DNA of 64,000 nucleotides from Spongilla lacustris (GCA_949361645.1 OX442431.1:1009696-1073695), one strand, 5' to 3'. Counted from the stretch's first letter, positions 1 through 12,070 are shown. Notes: a model not told the origin generated them from the letters alone. Numbers and translations: made by a program.

Positions 1-60
1 CTCATACTCGACCTATATTGTACTCGCTGACGTTTTGGAAATCCCAGACAAGTGTCACCA
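1..60 (+). pseudogene. Fragment of class A GPCR (TM5 end), cut by window edge
   Basis: One reading frame of the first ~50 bases resembles the TM5/loop segment of the receptor gene at 18982 (around 19618-19665), including the stretch Y-S-L-x-F-W-K. Upstream sequence is outside the window and the downstream frame soon stops, so this is either the end of an exon or a decayed copy. It shows that a further member of this receptor family lies to the left. Confidence 0.45.
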
Positions 61-670
61 TAGATAGTATAAAACTATTTTGTATCTGTCCTCCATATTG
101 GTGCTGTAATGCTTGTAATTGTTGGTAACTGAGTTACTCACGGGCACAAGTAAAAATAAATAAATTATGCTTGTATCACACTGAAGACAGTCCGGCTGAC
201 GTCGACAAGCTTTCTGATCCACACACAGATACACACCACCACCACCCACCACTAGCACTTAGACTACAGCCTTACATGTACATGTGTACAAGATATTAAA
301 ATTGGTGATACACTTACCGCTGACGTCACGCATGCACGGTTTCCCGATTATTGCTCCGCGGATCACTTTTGGGATGAAATGTATGGGAAAAATCCGGGAT
401 AGGGCCAAACATTTGTTTATAACTCCACTTCCGTAATACCCACGCGCTTTTCCTTTTTGAAATCTCTTAAGTGGTCCATTTGTCGTTCTTTTGGAGTTTG
501 TTTGGTGTTTAGATAGCGTTCCGGGTTGAAGTTTTAACAAATTAAAGTAGAGGGTGCGTGGTAAGTGCATGCTACAGTATGTATGTTTCCATTCAAACCG
601 ACTGTTTAATATTCTCAAAGATGTGTGATTGAATTTCTGTCGAAGTTGAGCTCACGGAGGACAATGTATA
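61..670. other. No recognisable gene
   Basis: Open frames here are short and resemble nothing I know. Composition is mixed with no simple repeats. I see no gene or mobile element. Confidence 0.5.
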
Positions 671-903
671 CCTGGAGCTTCTCTTGGAATCCGAAAGCCT
701 CACGAGCTTAAAGTGCCAGAACTGAAACGATGGTTAGCATGTCGCGGAGTGGAAACAAGGCAGCAGTAATCGAGCGCGTTAATGACGACACTAAAGTGGT
801 GCTCGTTGACACTGATAGTGGGATTCATTTTGAATTGAAGAAAAGGCGTTTGGCTGTTGTTAGAGGTACGAGCAGCGGTCAGCAACTGTCAAAACTCCAG
901 TAA
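671..903 (+). pseudogene. SAP-domain fragment with frameshift
   Basis: From about 671 one frame reads a SAP-type motif: P-G-A-S-L, then K-P-H-E-L, then V-P-E-L-K-R-W-L-A-C-R-G. The second half of the motif (K-A-A-V-I-E-R-V) continues in another frame from about 765, so an indel lies near 755-770. The shifted frame then runs to a stop at about 903. SAP domains bind scaffold-attachment DNA; in corals and sponges this version often begins large transposon-related proteins. Only this piece is present, so I treat it as a broken fragment rather than a gene. Confidence 0.5.
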
Positions 904-1057
904 GTGACTGGTTCTTCGGTTTGGTTGACATTCAGATGATTCCAGAGCTGAGGTATTCACAGATCTAACTTGTTGCTAGTAATGCAATTAGTGCTGACGG
1001 AGCTGAAATGGGAACTCTAAAATCTCTTAAGGCTGTGGAATTTTTTTAAAGAGGCTA

Positions 1058-2310
1058 CAGTGGTGTTCACTGAAAGAGGGGAAAAATGCAATAATGCACA
1101 TTTTTGATTTTATCTCATGAATGGTATATAATTGTATCATGCCAATTACATTTTTAGATTCAGCATCTACTTCTGAACAGAGTACATTTACTTTAATTCA
1201 ATTATAACTTGTAAACAAAACAATGCACCATAGTAAACAACTGCTGGTCAGGTTGGATGTTCAAGGCTGTAACTCCTCTATACTTTGTAGTTAAGCTACC
1301 AAATTTTTTTTGTATGTACCCAATACAGGTGAGTACCTATAGTGTTGTGTTGAGCTCTTAAGTATCACTCGCTGTGGAGATCGGTAGGAAAGTATCGCTT
1401 TTCAGAGGGAGGCGTGGTCTTCGTATGAATTCGGACAAATTAGTTTGACTTAAGATTTAAAATTTACTTTTTCTAAATGAGAGGTCTCTGGGGTATCCAT
1501 ATAATTTATAATAATTTTTTGGCAGCTTGCTATCGGCATTAAACAATCCATGAAATGCTAAAAATCGTAACATTGAAAGCCATTTCCAACCGTTTTTAGG
1601 ATTTCTCCGTATATGGTAGTAAACGTGTAGCACATAATCATGATATTTGCATTTGTACTTATTCTATCAAGTATTCTACACGTAGAAATGCTTTTAAAAG
1701 TTACGTACATTGCTTACAAACGCAAATACTATGATTCTTTGCTACATTTTTACAATGATATACGGAGAAATCCTAAAAACGGTTGAAAAATGGCTTTCAA
1801 TGTTAAGATTTTTAGCATTTCATGGATTGTTTAATGCCGATAGCAAGCTGCCAGAAAATTATTATAATTATATGGATACCCCAGAGACCTCTCATTTAGA
1901 TAAAGTAAATTTTAATTCTTAAGTCAAACTAATTTGTCCGAATTCATACGAAGACCACGCCTCCCTCTGAAAAGCGATACTTTCCTACCGATCTCAAAAG
2001 CGAGTGAGACTTAAGAGCTCAACACAACACTATAGGTGCTCACCTGTATTGGGTACATACAAAAAAAATTGGTAGCTTAACTACAAAGTATAGAGGAGTT
2101 ATAGCCTTGAACATCCAACCTGACCAGCATTTGTTTACTATGGTGCATTGTTTTGTTTACAAGTTATAATTGAATTAAAGCAAATGTACTCTGTTCAGAA
2201 GTAGATGCTGAATCTAAAACTGTAATTGGCATGATATAATTGTATACCATTGAGATAAAATCAAAAATGTGCATTATTGCATTTTCCCCCTCTTTCTGTG
2301 AACACCACTG
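1058..2310. mobile_element. Long palindromic (foldback) MITE, TA target duplication
   Basis: The whole 1.25 kb folds on itself. Bases 1058-1640 reappear as reverse complement at 1727-2310, and the intervening ~90 bases are also roughly self-complementary around 1684. The ends are CAGTGGTGTTCAC and its complement, each flanked by TA (1056-1057, 2311-2312), as for Tc1/mariner-type insertions. There is no transposase inside; a 70-codon frame at 1710-1922 is incidental. The mariner assignment rests only on the TA and the ends. Confidence 0.75.
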
Positions 2311-2443
2311 TATACAGTTCAGGGATTGAAATCCAACCATGGGGTGCCTCATTATGTGTATGTGTCATCGCAAACACAAGCATAAAATGAAACGTATCCC
2401 GGCTCTACACTAAGTGCCAGTAGTGCAGCTTGCACCCCGGCAT

Positions 2444-2570
2444 AGGTGTCAAGCCAAAGAGGTGTCAAGCCAAAGAGGTGTCAAGCCAAAGAGGTGTCAA
2501 GCCAAAGAGGTGTCAAGCCAAAGAGGTGTCAAGCCAAAGAGGTGTCAACTGTCAAGCCAAAGAGGTGTCA
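2444..2570. repeat. 16-bp minisatellite (~8 copies)
   Basis: Tandem copies of GTCAAGCCAAAGAGGT, with one partial unit near the 3' end. It lies between the palindromic MITE and a second, diverged foldback sequence. Confidence 0.9.
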
Positions 2571-2571
2571 T

Positions 2572-3190
2572 GCACTTCTCAATGCAACAATGGAATAAGC
2601 CTGCACTGAAATTCCCCCACCCTCATTAGGGATGCATGTTTTACCATGCTGTACGCAAGCTTTCTGTTACCCATGTCGACCAGGTGATGGATGAGGCACG
2701 CTTTGATAAAGGATTTAGAGAATGCTCCTTTTAAATGTGGCTGGTCAATACAGCTCAAACAACACACCACCTCACATGAGACTTTGCATTTTCAATTTCC
2801 ACTTACACAGCAGGCATCAAATGATGCATGCACTAAAGTACTGCAAACATTGTCAATATCTGTAAGTCCTGCTAAGGTATTGGAATTCAAAACAAGGGGG
2901 CAGTCCTTGATTCCTCTTTGAACCTTATTTTTATGTTTGGTGCAATTACAACTAGGCTTGCAGATTTCAGATTTGGCATTTCGATTTTCAATATCTGATG
3001 CATCTGTATCGACATATTTTTACTACTTGTGCATGCCTCATTGACCACTCTATCACCTGGTCGACATGGATCCTATACTGCTGCTGTGTCTGCCTTATCG
3101 TCCTTATGTTGCATGCATCCCTAATGAAGGTGAGGGAATCTGGTTTCAGTGCAGGCTTATTCCATTGTTGCAGTTGAGAAGTGCATGAGA
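2572..3190. repeat. Diverged foldback repeat
   Basis: Sequence at 2576-2700 (containing CAATGGAATAAGCCTGCACT and a GTCGACCAGGTGAT motif) recurs as diverged reverse complement at about 3030-3185. The arms match clearly at both ends but contain many substitutions. The middle holds nothing recognisable. It is probably an old inverted-repeat element. Confidence 0.6.
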
Positions 3191-3531
3191 CCTCTGTGGC
3201 ATGTGCTGCATGGTCCTCTACTATAGCGAAAAGGGTTGCTGCAACATGGCTGCAAGCTGCACTGGGCCATTCACCTGCTGGACACTGGCCCTGCGCTGCC
3301 AGGATATTACCTATATACCGTTCCCTTGCGCGTGAATAAACTTGGACATATTGCACCCAAACGGCCGGTATACTCCTACCTCGTAGGATTTCTTTTTCTT
3401 TGGATTTGCCTTATATTGCATGAGCTTGTTTGGAGGCTAAAATCAGTTCTCGATTTTGATCGTAGTAGCTATAGCCCTTCACGCTATCCTTCTTACGTTC
3501 CGGATCAAGCCAGTATTGGGCCTTCGAGTCG
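3191..3531. other. No recognisable gene
   Basis: Two partly overlapping short frames show no known motif. A short phrase, GCTATCCTTCTTAC, appears twice (3482 and about 3533); the second copy begins the outer inverted-duplication arm. Confidence 0.45.
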
Positions 3532-3724
3532 TGCTATCCTTCTTACTTTCAAAATCTGCTTTGTATAGCGCTTCCTGTCGCAAGCCTTCTTTGTTTCATG
3601 CGCTTCTTGAATACTGTCACGCACCTCACATTCATCTTGCGACTCGTCTACACAACTTTCGTTGACATCATTTTGAAGAAAATAAACCAGACACGTCAAG
3701 CTTTTGGGGAGAAACGCGACTAAA

Positions 3725-3881
3725 ATGATACAGTAGGAGGGATTCTAAGTGCCAGAGGGGGGGATTCTATAAGTGCCAGAGGGAGGGATTCTAAGTGCCA
3801 GAGGGAGGGATTCTAAGTGCCAGAAGGAGGGATTCTATATTTGCCAGTGAGGGGGATACTAAGTGCCCTGGGCACATAGAA

Positions 3882-3915
<34 letters not shown>

Positions 3916-3935
3916 ACCCACTGGCACTTAGAGCC
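3725..3935. repeat. Minisatellite GGATTCTAAGTGCCAGAG with poly-C tract
   Basis: Five to six irregular copies of an 18-22 bp unit are followed by about 30 consecutive C residues around 3886-3915. The mirrored version is at 35998-36165 with a poly-G tract on the plus strand. Confidence 0.85.
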
Positions 3936-4142
3936 CCTCTCGAGGTTTCTACCGTGACCGATCAGATTGGCATGCACACGAATAGTGAAAAAATAAATAA
4001 GTGCCGGCATCCTTGAGGTGTTACATTACAATGACAATCATGGGCATGTGGCAGCGTGCACAATACAGCATATATGAATGTTTGAGCTATGTGATAATAA
4101 ATCATTGCAGTGTAAGCTTGCGGTGAATTAAATGTGGTCGCA

Positions 4143-5088
4143 TCAATCAGGTGACACCTTGTTTGGATTCCTGAAGTGGTTAAAAACTTTGGAGAACACG
4201 GCATTGCGAATTCCTCTATGGGTTGTCATAAGGAGTAGCAGAATGAAACAGTACGCTGTGTCACCCATGCTCACTGCAACGTACACAATAACGTTGCTAT
4301 TGAACACGACTGATATGTAATACACAACAGCCGTAGGTATTTTAAATACAAATCCAAGAATTAGCGTTGCTGCACTGACGAGGACCACAGATTTAGCTAT
4401 TTTGTCCGCCTCAATGATACTGCGCTTCACTATGAGGTAGGTTCGGACCGAAGACAGTATGATGAATGCTCCTGGACATATAATGATAGCTACGGCCGAA
4501 GCTGCAGACTGGAAAGTGTAATTTCTCAACACAACTCCATTCTCCTTGCACCAGGATCCTCTGATTTTAGGTACAGCCCCTTCGTATGCACTGATTCCAG
4601 TAACAATAATAAGAATGGCCATGACAGCCGCGATTGCTGTCGTAACTCCGAATGCAGCAAGGACACGCCCAGTTGTGATTAAGTTTTCTGCCGTACTTGA
4701 TAACCAGATACTGCGTGCACGTGATAAGTGCTATCTGGGAAGGACTGAAAATTTCCAAAAACATTTTAATAACAGTATATATTACCCTAGAGGCAGACGA
4801 ACAACTTCCCAGTAGAGGTAGATCCGTGATCATTGAAATATCAACGAGCAGACCGAACACGGAGGGTGAGAGCATACTCGTTATTGTCACGGCGCAGAAC
4901 AAGATCGTAACAGGGTCTCTCATTTCTTTGTCGCCACGTACGTGGTACAAGATTATCGCTCCCAGCGATATGGCTGGCACGATGACCACCACCATATGAA
5001 CGACGGATATAACTATATAGGGAGTCGGTGATACTTCGCCTCCGTCTTGATAGGAGAGGTTGCACACATTTGTGGAGCAGTTATCCAT
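4143..5088 (-). pseudogene. Seven-helix receptor copy 1, frameshifted
   Basis: The minus strand encodes the same 7TM protein as the intact gene at 34796-35737, beginning M-D-N-C-S-T-N-V-C at 5088 and ending N-K-V-S-P-D at 4143. One extra base (near 4680-4682, where the intact copy has CTAATC and this copy CTTAATC on the coding strand) shifts the frame between helices 3 and 4. The first half therefore ends in an unrelated tail and the second half starts without a leader. Apart from that base the two halves remain clean, so the break is recent or a sequencing error. Confidence 0.8.
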
Positions 5089-5689
5089 GGTTGAAGAGTT
5101 GTCGTTAAGGACGTTGTTATTCTTATATACACATGTATATGAATGCGTAGCCATGACACGTGCATAGCGCAAAATCGCGATCTTCGCAACTGACCTTTGT
5201 GGGGAAAAAAAAAACCACTTGTCAGCCGGAATGCGGAATGTTCGTAATTTTGATCCGTCATATAGCAACGGCTTTGCTTACAGCTACGTCACACGATAAC
5301 GTTTGTACAAATGTGTCTCAGACTCAGACTGGTAAACACGATGGGCTAAACAGCGTATATCACAACAGATCGTAATGAGTCCTTCCCAACTAAAACGGAT
5401 TTACTTTGCGGGTTTTAGACGCATGTCCAGATATCGCAGTTTTCGCTACGCACTCACGATCAAGCTACATGCACCTGTTGACGTCAAGCAAGTGCTCGAT
5501 TCCGCGTACATTTGGCCATGGGTCTGGATATGAGACTAGTCTATACTGTGTATCTGATTTATTGCACAGCCTCTGCTTTTTCGGCTGAGAGACAAAACTC
5601 CAAATGAAAGATTCTTTTCTTCACACAAACTTGAACTATAGTATACTGCCGTGTGCCCACCTGCATGCCAGTAAAGGTTGAGTGTACAT

Positions 5690-5802
5690 GGGCTAGGCAC
5701 AGGATATGGGCTAGGCACAGGATACGGGCTAGGCACAGGGTATGGGTTAGGCACAGGATATGCATGGGTTAGGCACATGATATGGGTTAGGCACAGGTTA
5801 TA
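5690..5802. repeat. 18-bp minisatellite, short version
   Basis: About six imperfect copies of GGGCTAGGCACAGGATAT. The mirrored site at 33599-34150 carries about thirty copies of the complementary unit. Confidence 0.9.
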
Positions 5803-5815
5803 CGTCAACTCCTGT

Positions 5816-6060
5816 CCTGCAGACATCTTTGTTCAGGGCTGGGAGGTAACAGTTGCCATAACCGAAGCTAGTGCAGTAGTTGGGGCAGCAGCCTTTGCAG
5901 CTGAGCTTAGGAAACATGCTGCTAATAATCCCAAGTGCAAGGAGTTGGGATGGTTTTGTATCCCACTTGCCGTGGAAACATACGGTAACTATAGGGTAAA
6001 GAGGCACATGCAGTCTGCATTTTCCCGACTAGCCTTTCAGGAAGGTAGATTTGCTAAATA
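5816..6060 (+). pseudogene. C-terminal scrap of non-LTR retrotransposon ORF (endonuclease-like)
   Basis: The frame reads C-P-A-D-I-F-V-Q-G-W, then V-T-V-A-I-T-E-A-S, then an alanine-rich segment, K-H-A-A-N-N-P-K-C, L-G-W-F-C-I-P-L-A-V-E-T-Y-G, and a stop at 6060. I recall this pattern (P-A-D ... F-D-V-T-V ... I-P-L-A-V-E-T-Y-G) from the end of coral and sponge reverse-transcriptase ORFs, where it looks like a PD-(D/E)XK nuclease. This copy lacks the residues between G-W and V-T-V that the mirrored copy (33358-33597, minus) retains, and no reverse transcriptase accompanies it. Confidence 0.5.
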
Positions 6061-6501
6061 ATGTAGGCCTGTTATAATTTCCCGTAATTCCGTGTTTCCT
6101 TACTTTTTACTCAATTGCTGTCTACAAGTCAATCCTACATCACCAATTTTATTTTAATTAAATCTTTATATCTTGTTTAACTCATTTTTATTTAACTTCT
6201 GCATGAGTGTGAGAGCGCCATGCCTGTGATAACATAACCACTGTGTCGGACACTCGGGTGTGTGCCTGTTACAGCATAGATTAATAATAGAGTGAATGGA
6301 AGCATTGCTTCTGGCCGTCAATTAACACCTTAGCGACCACCTTACTGGAACTTTTTCGAAGAGCACAGATATTTGTCTATATAGTTTGAAGCTTTCTCTT
6401 GTGTCCCGAGACTTGCTTAAGAGGTATGGACATTAAGAAATGCGCGTTTCTGACTTTAAATGTATTCAGAGTCTTCAGACGTGAGTTTTTCATTAGACCC
6501 T

Positions 6502-6730
6502 GTTAGCGACGTCTTTGTGGGCGTAAATAAACCCGTATTGGCTATTTTTTGTGCTTAATCGAGTGGAACGCTCGATCTCTGTAGGTTTCAGTTGTCTCTA
6601 GTATACACTTGCACGCCCACAACTGCACTCAAGCCCAAATGTACAAAGTGCAGTGGAGACGAAACCTATATAAAAATAGCCGATACGACGAAACTATAGT
6701 TTCCTGTACTCACACAAAGGCATCGCTAAC
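6502..6730. mobile_element. Small foldback MITE (~229 bp)
   Basis: The ends read GTTAGCGACGTCTTTGTG and, inverted, GTTAGCGATGCCTTTGTG. Inside, CGTATTGGCTATTTTT pairs with AAAAATAGCCGATACG. The copy in the opposite arm is at 32651-32877. No coding content. Confidence 0.7.
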
Positions 6731-6869
6731 ACATTATCGGTTTATTTAATGACTTTACAATCGTGCGCATGCGCGGCCATATAAATGACACTATTAAATT
6801 AGTACTACGTGGGTGCATGGTGACATGTGTACACCGATGCGGGCGGTCGTAACTATGAAGTTCATTTCT

Positions 6870-7825
6870 TCATGGTGACACCTTGTTTGGATTCCTGAAG
6901 TTGTCAATAACTTTGGAGAACACGGCATCGCGAAATCCTCTGTGAGCTGTCATAAGGAGTAGCAGAATGAAACAGTACTGGGTGTCAGTCATGATGAATG
7001 TAATATACAAACTTGGGCTAACGGAGGTATCATCCACGGCTAATATGTAATACACAACAGCCGTAGGTATTTGGAATACAAATCCAAGGATTAGTGTTGC
7101 TGCACTGACGAGGAGTACAGACTTGACTATTTTGTCTGCCTCAACCGAACTGCGCTTCACTATGAGTTAGGATCGGACCGAGGAGCTAACGACCAATGAA
7201 ACTGGACATAAAGTAACTACGGCCAAAGCTGCAGCCTGGAACATGTAGTTTCTCAGCACAACTATGTTCTCCTTACACCAAAAACTTCTGATTTTAGGCG
7301 CAGCCCCTCCATATGCATCAATACCAGTAGAAATAACAAGAATGGCCACAACTGACAGCCGCAATTGCTGTTACAACTCCAAACGCAGCAAGGACACGCT
7401 TAATTGTGATTATTTTTTTGCCGTACTTGATCACCAGATATTGCGTACATGTGACAAGTGCTATCTGGCAAGTAGAGAAAATTTGAAAAAAAAAAACAAA
7501 AAAAAAACACAATTGCGACACCTATTGCTCTAGAGGCAGACGAACAACTTCCCAGTAGAGGTAGATCCGTGATCATTGAAATGTCTCGGAGCAGACCGTA
7601 CACAGAGGGTGAGAGCATACTCGTTATTGTCACGGCGCAGAACAAGATCGTAACAGGGTCTCTCATTTCTTTGTCGGCACGTACGTGGTACAAGATTATC
7701 GCTCCCAGCGATAATGTTGGCACGATAACCACCACCATGTGGACGACGGATGCAACTATATAGGGAGTCGATACTTCGCCGTCTTGATAGGAGAGGTTGC
7801 ACACATTTGTGGAGCAGTTATCCAT
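6870..7825 (-). pseudogene. Seven-helix receptor copy 3, decayed
   Basis: This is a third member of the receptor family seen at 34796. It starts M-D-N-C-S-T-N-V-C at 7825 and ends N-K-V-S-P at 6870. It carries several lesions: an A-rich insertion around 7489-7508 that disrupts helix 3, another frame change near 7345-7360, and a nonsense codon at 7167-7169 where the intact gene has a tyrosine (R-T-Y-L-I-V-K). It is more diverged from the other two than they are from each other, so it is an older tandem duplicate. About 150 bases of 5' flank, including CGATCTTCGC-ACTGACCTTTGT near 7970, are shared with the other copies. Confidence 0.85.
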
Positions 7826-7989
7826 GGTTGAAGAGTTGTATATAGACTATATAGTTGATGAATAATTGTAACGTTATTCTTGATCTATAGGTCTTATAAA
7901 CTAAGAGTTGGCCTCATGCTCACGTGCACAGCCGGCCGGCCGGCGCATCAGCATGCTAATCGCGATCTTCGCGACTGACCTTTGTACAA

Positions 7990-8410
7990 TGTCAGTGCTC
8001 TACATGTACTACTTGCATGGCATTAAAATGCTTCCCGCGCCAGAGTGCCCAGAGTAGATAATAATTGAGCACGCTTTGATAAATTATGTAGTTTTATGTT
8101 ACAACTAGTTTGCTTGTTGCAGCTTTGCTTGCAGTATATATAATTGTTCACTACGTAAAAGTATCTACATGCCTGTACAAATTATCTCCCTCTGGAGCAG
8201 AAAGACAGTAGTAATTAATAGTGTAGTAAAGGTCCAATGCAACTATACAGTACATAAGGTACTACATGCACGTTGCGGTTAGTTGGGCGCGTAGCCGAAA
8301 AGTTATGGGCATAGCCATATCGTATATACAACTGTACCATTGCCGTGCATGGTATCAGTTTACCTGGTTATGTAATTGGCCTAGCTGACAGCCACGGGTT
8401 CTTAATTCCT
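7990..8410. other. No recognisable gene
   Basis: Moderately AT-rich sequence without long open frames or clear repeats. Confidence 0.5.
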
Positions 8411-8706
8411 ACAAGTAAATCAAAAACTTCTCTATCGAGAAAGTGATTAGTGGGATGTAGGATTGGTGGTGCAAAAAGCAAGGAAACAAGGTACAGTATG
8501 TTAAAGTGAGGTTTGGTAGGATCCTACAACTCACAGTCCTGAATTTGCAAATGAAGAAGCCTATTTGCAAATGTAGGACTGTTATAGTTGTAGGATCCTA
8601 CCAAACCTCACTTTAACATACTGTACCTTGTTTCCTTGCTTTTTGCACCACCAATCCTACATCCCACCAATCACTTTCTCGATAGAAAAGTTTTTGATTT
8701 ACTTGT
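8411..8706. mobile_element. Palindromic MITE (296 bp)
   Basis: Bases 8411-8545 and 8575-8706 are near-perfect reverse complements. The outer ends are ACAAGTAAATC / GATTTACTTGT and the inner arms carry GTGGGATGTAGGATTGGTGG. The loop contains TTTGCAAAT motifs. A one-armed relative lies at 38068-38205. No coding content; superfamily not assigned. Confidence 0.85.
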
Positions 8707-11700
8707 TCCCCTAATTTTTTTTTTCTCTGCCAGGAGTGTTCAGTCAATATAATATATGACTTAGTGTATTCGTTGCAATGCATAGGACGCTTAGATTCCT
8801 CGTATATAGGCCTCTTTTTGATAGGCCTATACCTATATATTAAACGGCTCAGAGTTCTCCTTGTTAACGAGCCATTTTCTTTGGCTTGGTCACCTTTCCT
8901 GAATTAGAACCGCCTGTTGTAAACGTGTCTGCACCTGCGTATACGTTTGCGTAGCCTGGCAACAGTAAATTAAGACGCGTGTGTGACGTCATATTACTAC
9001 TGCTAGGCAACCGAGAACTTTCACCGCACCTGCTTGTGTCATTTCACGGCATTTCATCACCAGCTAACAACTGTAGGTCTTATTTGTATGAAAGGGCACG
9101 TTTGGAAATAAAATGCTACTTTTTGAAGCTAATCTCGTCTTCTTACGACGTTCCTGTCGCGAGTTATACGTGATGAACGGAAGACGGAGGAGGAGAACAA
9201 AAATTAAATGGCGGAATTTTGGTACCGACTTGCCACTCCAAGTAAACGGCACTGTTTAGCGAAGCTCACGTTATATGTGCGTATCTGTCATGTTTGTGAT
9301 GGATAATATGCGAACTGGCAAGTAAAGCCAACGCTTCGTTACCGTTTTAAAACGCTCGATCGAAAACCACGCCCACGAAGCCAATCCTACATAGGACCCA
9401 CTACCGTGGGTCCTGATAGATTGTTGCAGGCCACCGACAACAATAACAACGTTGAAAAATTGTGGGACCGGGTAAGAGTTCGGGCAAGATTTTTGTTCTC
9501 CATAACCATTATAGGTACTTTAATGCTTTGTAAAGTTGTTTGCAAGGTATTTTGGACTTTATTGCTAGAATACAGAACAAAAGGGGTTGCCCGATACACT
9601 ATTGGTATCTAAATGTAAGCCAGCATACGGCGTTATTTTGTGTGCCTCGTTGATTTCCATAGTAATCGGTCGCGAATAGCTATTCCCTAGATTCTTAAGG
9701 CACTAACTTGAGGAAGCGTTTCCCATGTTTATTAGGTCTTAGCCTATATCAGGATAAAATTTCATGAGCTTTGGATGGTGCCCAAGGGTCCATTTATCGG
9801 CACAGGTGTTTACTGTTGGATTGCTTAGAGCTTGACATAATAATGCTTAACCTGGTGTTAGAGCCCTGGGAATTAAACTTATTTTTTGTATTTTCAACGC
9901 ATAGACAATCTATTTTTTTTATGTGTCAAAGAGTTGTGTGATAGTTCTATTTAATACGCAGAATTCGTCAAGGCACGCGTTAGTTATGGAAAGTATTGTA
10001 CAGCATGGACCACCATATCATTAAAAACAGCTCAATCATCAAAATATGATGGTGCCCACACAGCGTATTTTTCAAGACAATATTTTCATGTTAGTGTATC
10101 CTAGCTATGGCAGTAACATTGAGAAATACATCTACCCATAACCAGCATATGCCCAGTTATTGAAGTAGCTTTGGATCAAATGGCAGGTTTGAAAATTACT
10201 GCTCTCCCTGAACCTTGAAGTACAAAATTCTGCATGCTACAACAGAACAAGATAAGATAATATATATTGTAGTACACTAGCTACTTGAAGTATGTTTAAT
10301 ATAGTAGACACAGTTGCATGACTACCTTGAAGGTACTTTAGCTCATCCATCATGCACCATCCATTGTTCACCAAGTATATGTTTGCTGAAAACAATGCAC
10401 CCTTGGCCTGGCTGATTACCTTTATAGAAAAGCATCTAATGATAAATGATGCAACGTAAGAAGTAAAATTAATGGAACAATGCAGTGCATGGTTGTGTGC
10501 ACACTCTCAGAACAAGCAGCCGGTTATATTTTGCATCAGACAAGCTCAGAGAGTAAAGTTAGTTAGTAAACAACATGAACACAACATTTCTATATTGCAA
10601 GATCAGCTAAGATTCAAAAGAAGGAGAACAGTTCAAGGAGGAAGATAGAAAAGAAGTTCAAAGTGTGGCAGAAAAGGAAGTGGAATTATCAAATGAGTTT
10701 CCTAATATCTCATAATGAAAAAAAAATTAATGTAATATTTTTAAAGTGTTTTATCCAACGTGTCAGTTATTTGTAATAATACAATAATAAAGGTATAAGC
10801 ATAAATAATGCACAATAAGTAACTATACTAGTAAAAAGATACAGAAAAAAGTCTACCATTGCATGCTGGCCCACAGAATCCATAACAGAAGCAGCATTTC
10901 CACATTGTACTGCAACTGATAGCCTTTGTAGCAAGTAAGAGTAGGCATTGCAATCTCCCGATGCCTGCCTAAGGTGATGGTCAAGCTCTCTCCCGATGTC
11001 TCAATGGCTATGGGCGTGATCAGTTATTAATGGTCTGTATATTGAACACCTATGGTATGTGGATCATCAAAATGTGCTATACAATGGACATATATGTGTA
11101 AATCAATCAAAGAAGTCTCAAGTTCCTAAATTAATTATTACACATTGGAAGAATGATGAATGTGAATAAATAGGCCGGGAGAACATTATGATATCGCTAT
11201 ACGGGCTATTGCTGTATTGGCAGCTAGATTATATAATGAGATACCTAAATTTAGATGTGATGTGTATTTGACCCTGTGAACCTTATAAAGAGTACCTATG
11301 TTGTATTTTATGCAATTATGGCATCATTATCTTGAATACTTTTACAGTAGCTGCATGGAGAAGTCAAGCGGTCACAGTTTTTTATATCGCGGTCCATTCA
11401 CATTGCGCACATTGTTAGTCACCCGCGACGCAATGTTTGAAACGTTATAACTTTTGAAATAGTAATCTGTTTTCCGTGGCAAAAGCATATTTTTGATGCA
11501 TTCAATTTGCTCTTTTAGGCTATGCATAAAGGTTATTCATTTTCAAAAATTTATTAAAGTACCTAACCACACCATTAATTTTGTAACATCAAACTGCATG
11601 TTTTTGGCAATGACAACATGCTAGCTTACTGGTTGTCAATCGCGTCACATGACTGACGCGTGGGTTTTAATTGCGTTAATTGCTTTATTGTCCTCCTGGT

Positions 11701-11892
11701 CTGCTCCGTTTCTAAATGAAACAAGATGTAAAAACATACTCTTCAGTTGAGAAAGTTGATGGTACAAAGGAAACCGGGAACAAGGGATTGGAGATACGAC
11801 AAACACTTTTAAGAGCTGCACGCTTTTGGACAAGAAAGTGTCACCAGTTGGAGCTCCAAGTATTTCAAAAATGCATTATACATTATATGTGC
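8707..11892. other. AT-rich intergenic region, nothing recognised
   Basis: About 3.2 kb without a convincing exon. A short hairpin sits at 9393-9414 (AGGACCCAC with its complement after four bases). Open frames at 8979-9173 and 9406-9612 resemble no family I know. Confidence 0.5.
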
Positions 11893-11918
11893 ATTTGGGT
11901 CTGGGTACGAGACTAGGG
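11893..11918. repeat. Relic of DUF6589-element terminal repeat
   Basis: GGGTCTGGGTACGAGACTA matches the outer end of the transposon at 23599-25553. No partner repeat or transposase is nearby, so it is probably a remnant or a solo end. Confidence 0.5.
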
Positions 11919-12070
11919 GTGGGGGGGTGATAGGCGCATTACTGAAAATACAGAGACACTTCCCTGTCAACTGATCTTCTCAAGCATTCCCATATAGCAA
12001 TTGGCTGAAAAATCTCCAGAGTAATGAGACAGCCAAGTGCTAAGTGTTTTGCCTCCTAAGATGGTACTTG

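Larger units (their letters stand above)
3532..6877 (+). repeat. Outer left arm of nested inverted duplication
   Basis: This block recurs as reverse complement at about 32530-36366. Matching runs pass through a charged coding-like scrap, a GGATTCTAAGTGCCAGAG minisatellite with a poly-C tract, a 7TM receptor, an 18-bp minisatellite, a retroelement scrap and a small foldback element, all in mirrored order. Differences are mainly indels, repeat-copy changes and scattered substitutions. The match ends abruptly at about 6877, in the tail of a second receptor copy present only on this side. Confidence 0.85.

Noticed and set aside
9393..9414. Hairpin as a terminator
   Set aside because: An isolated nine-base stem with no adjacent gene; rho-independent terminators are not relevant in this nuclear context.
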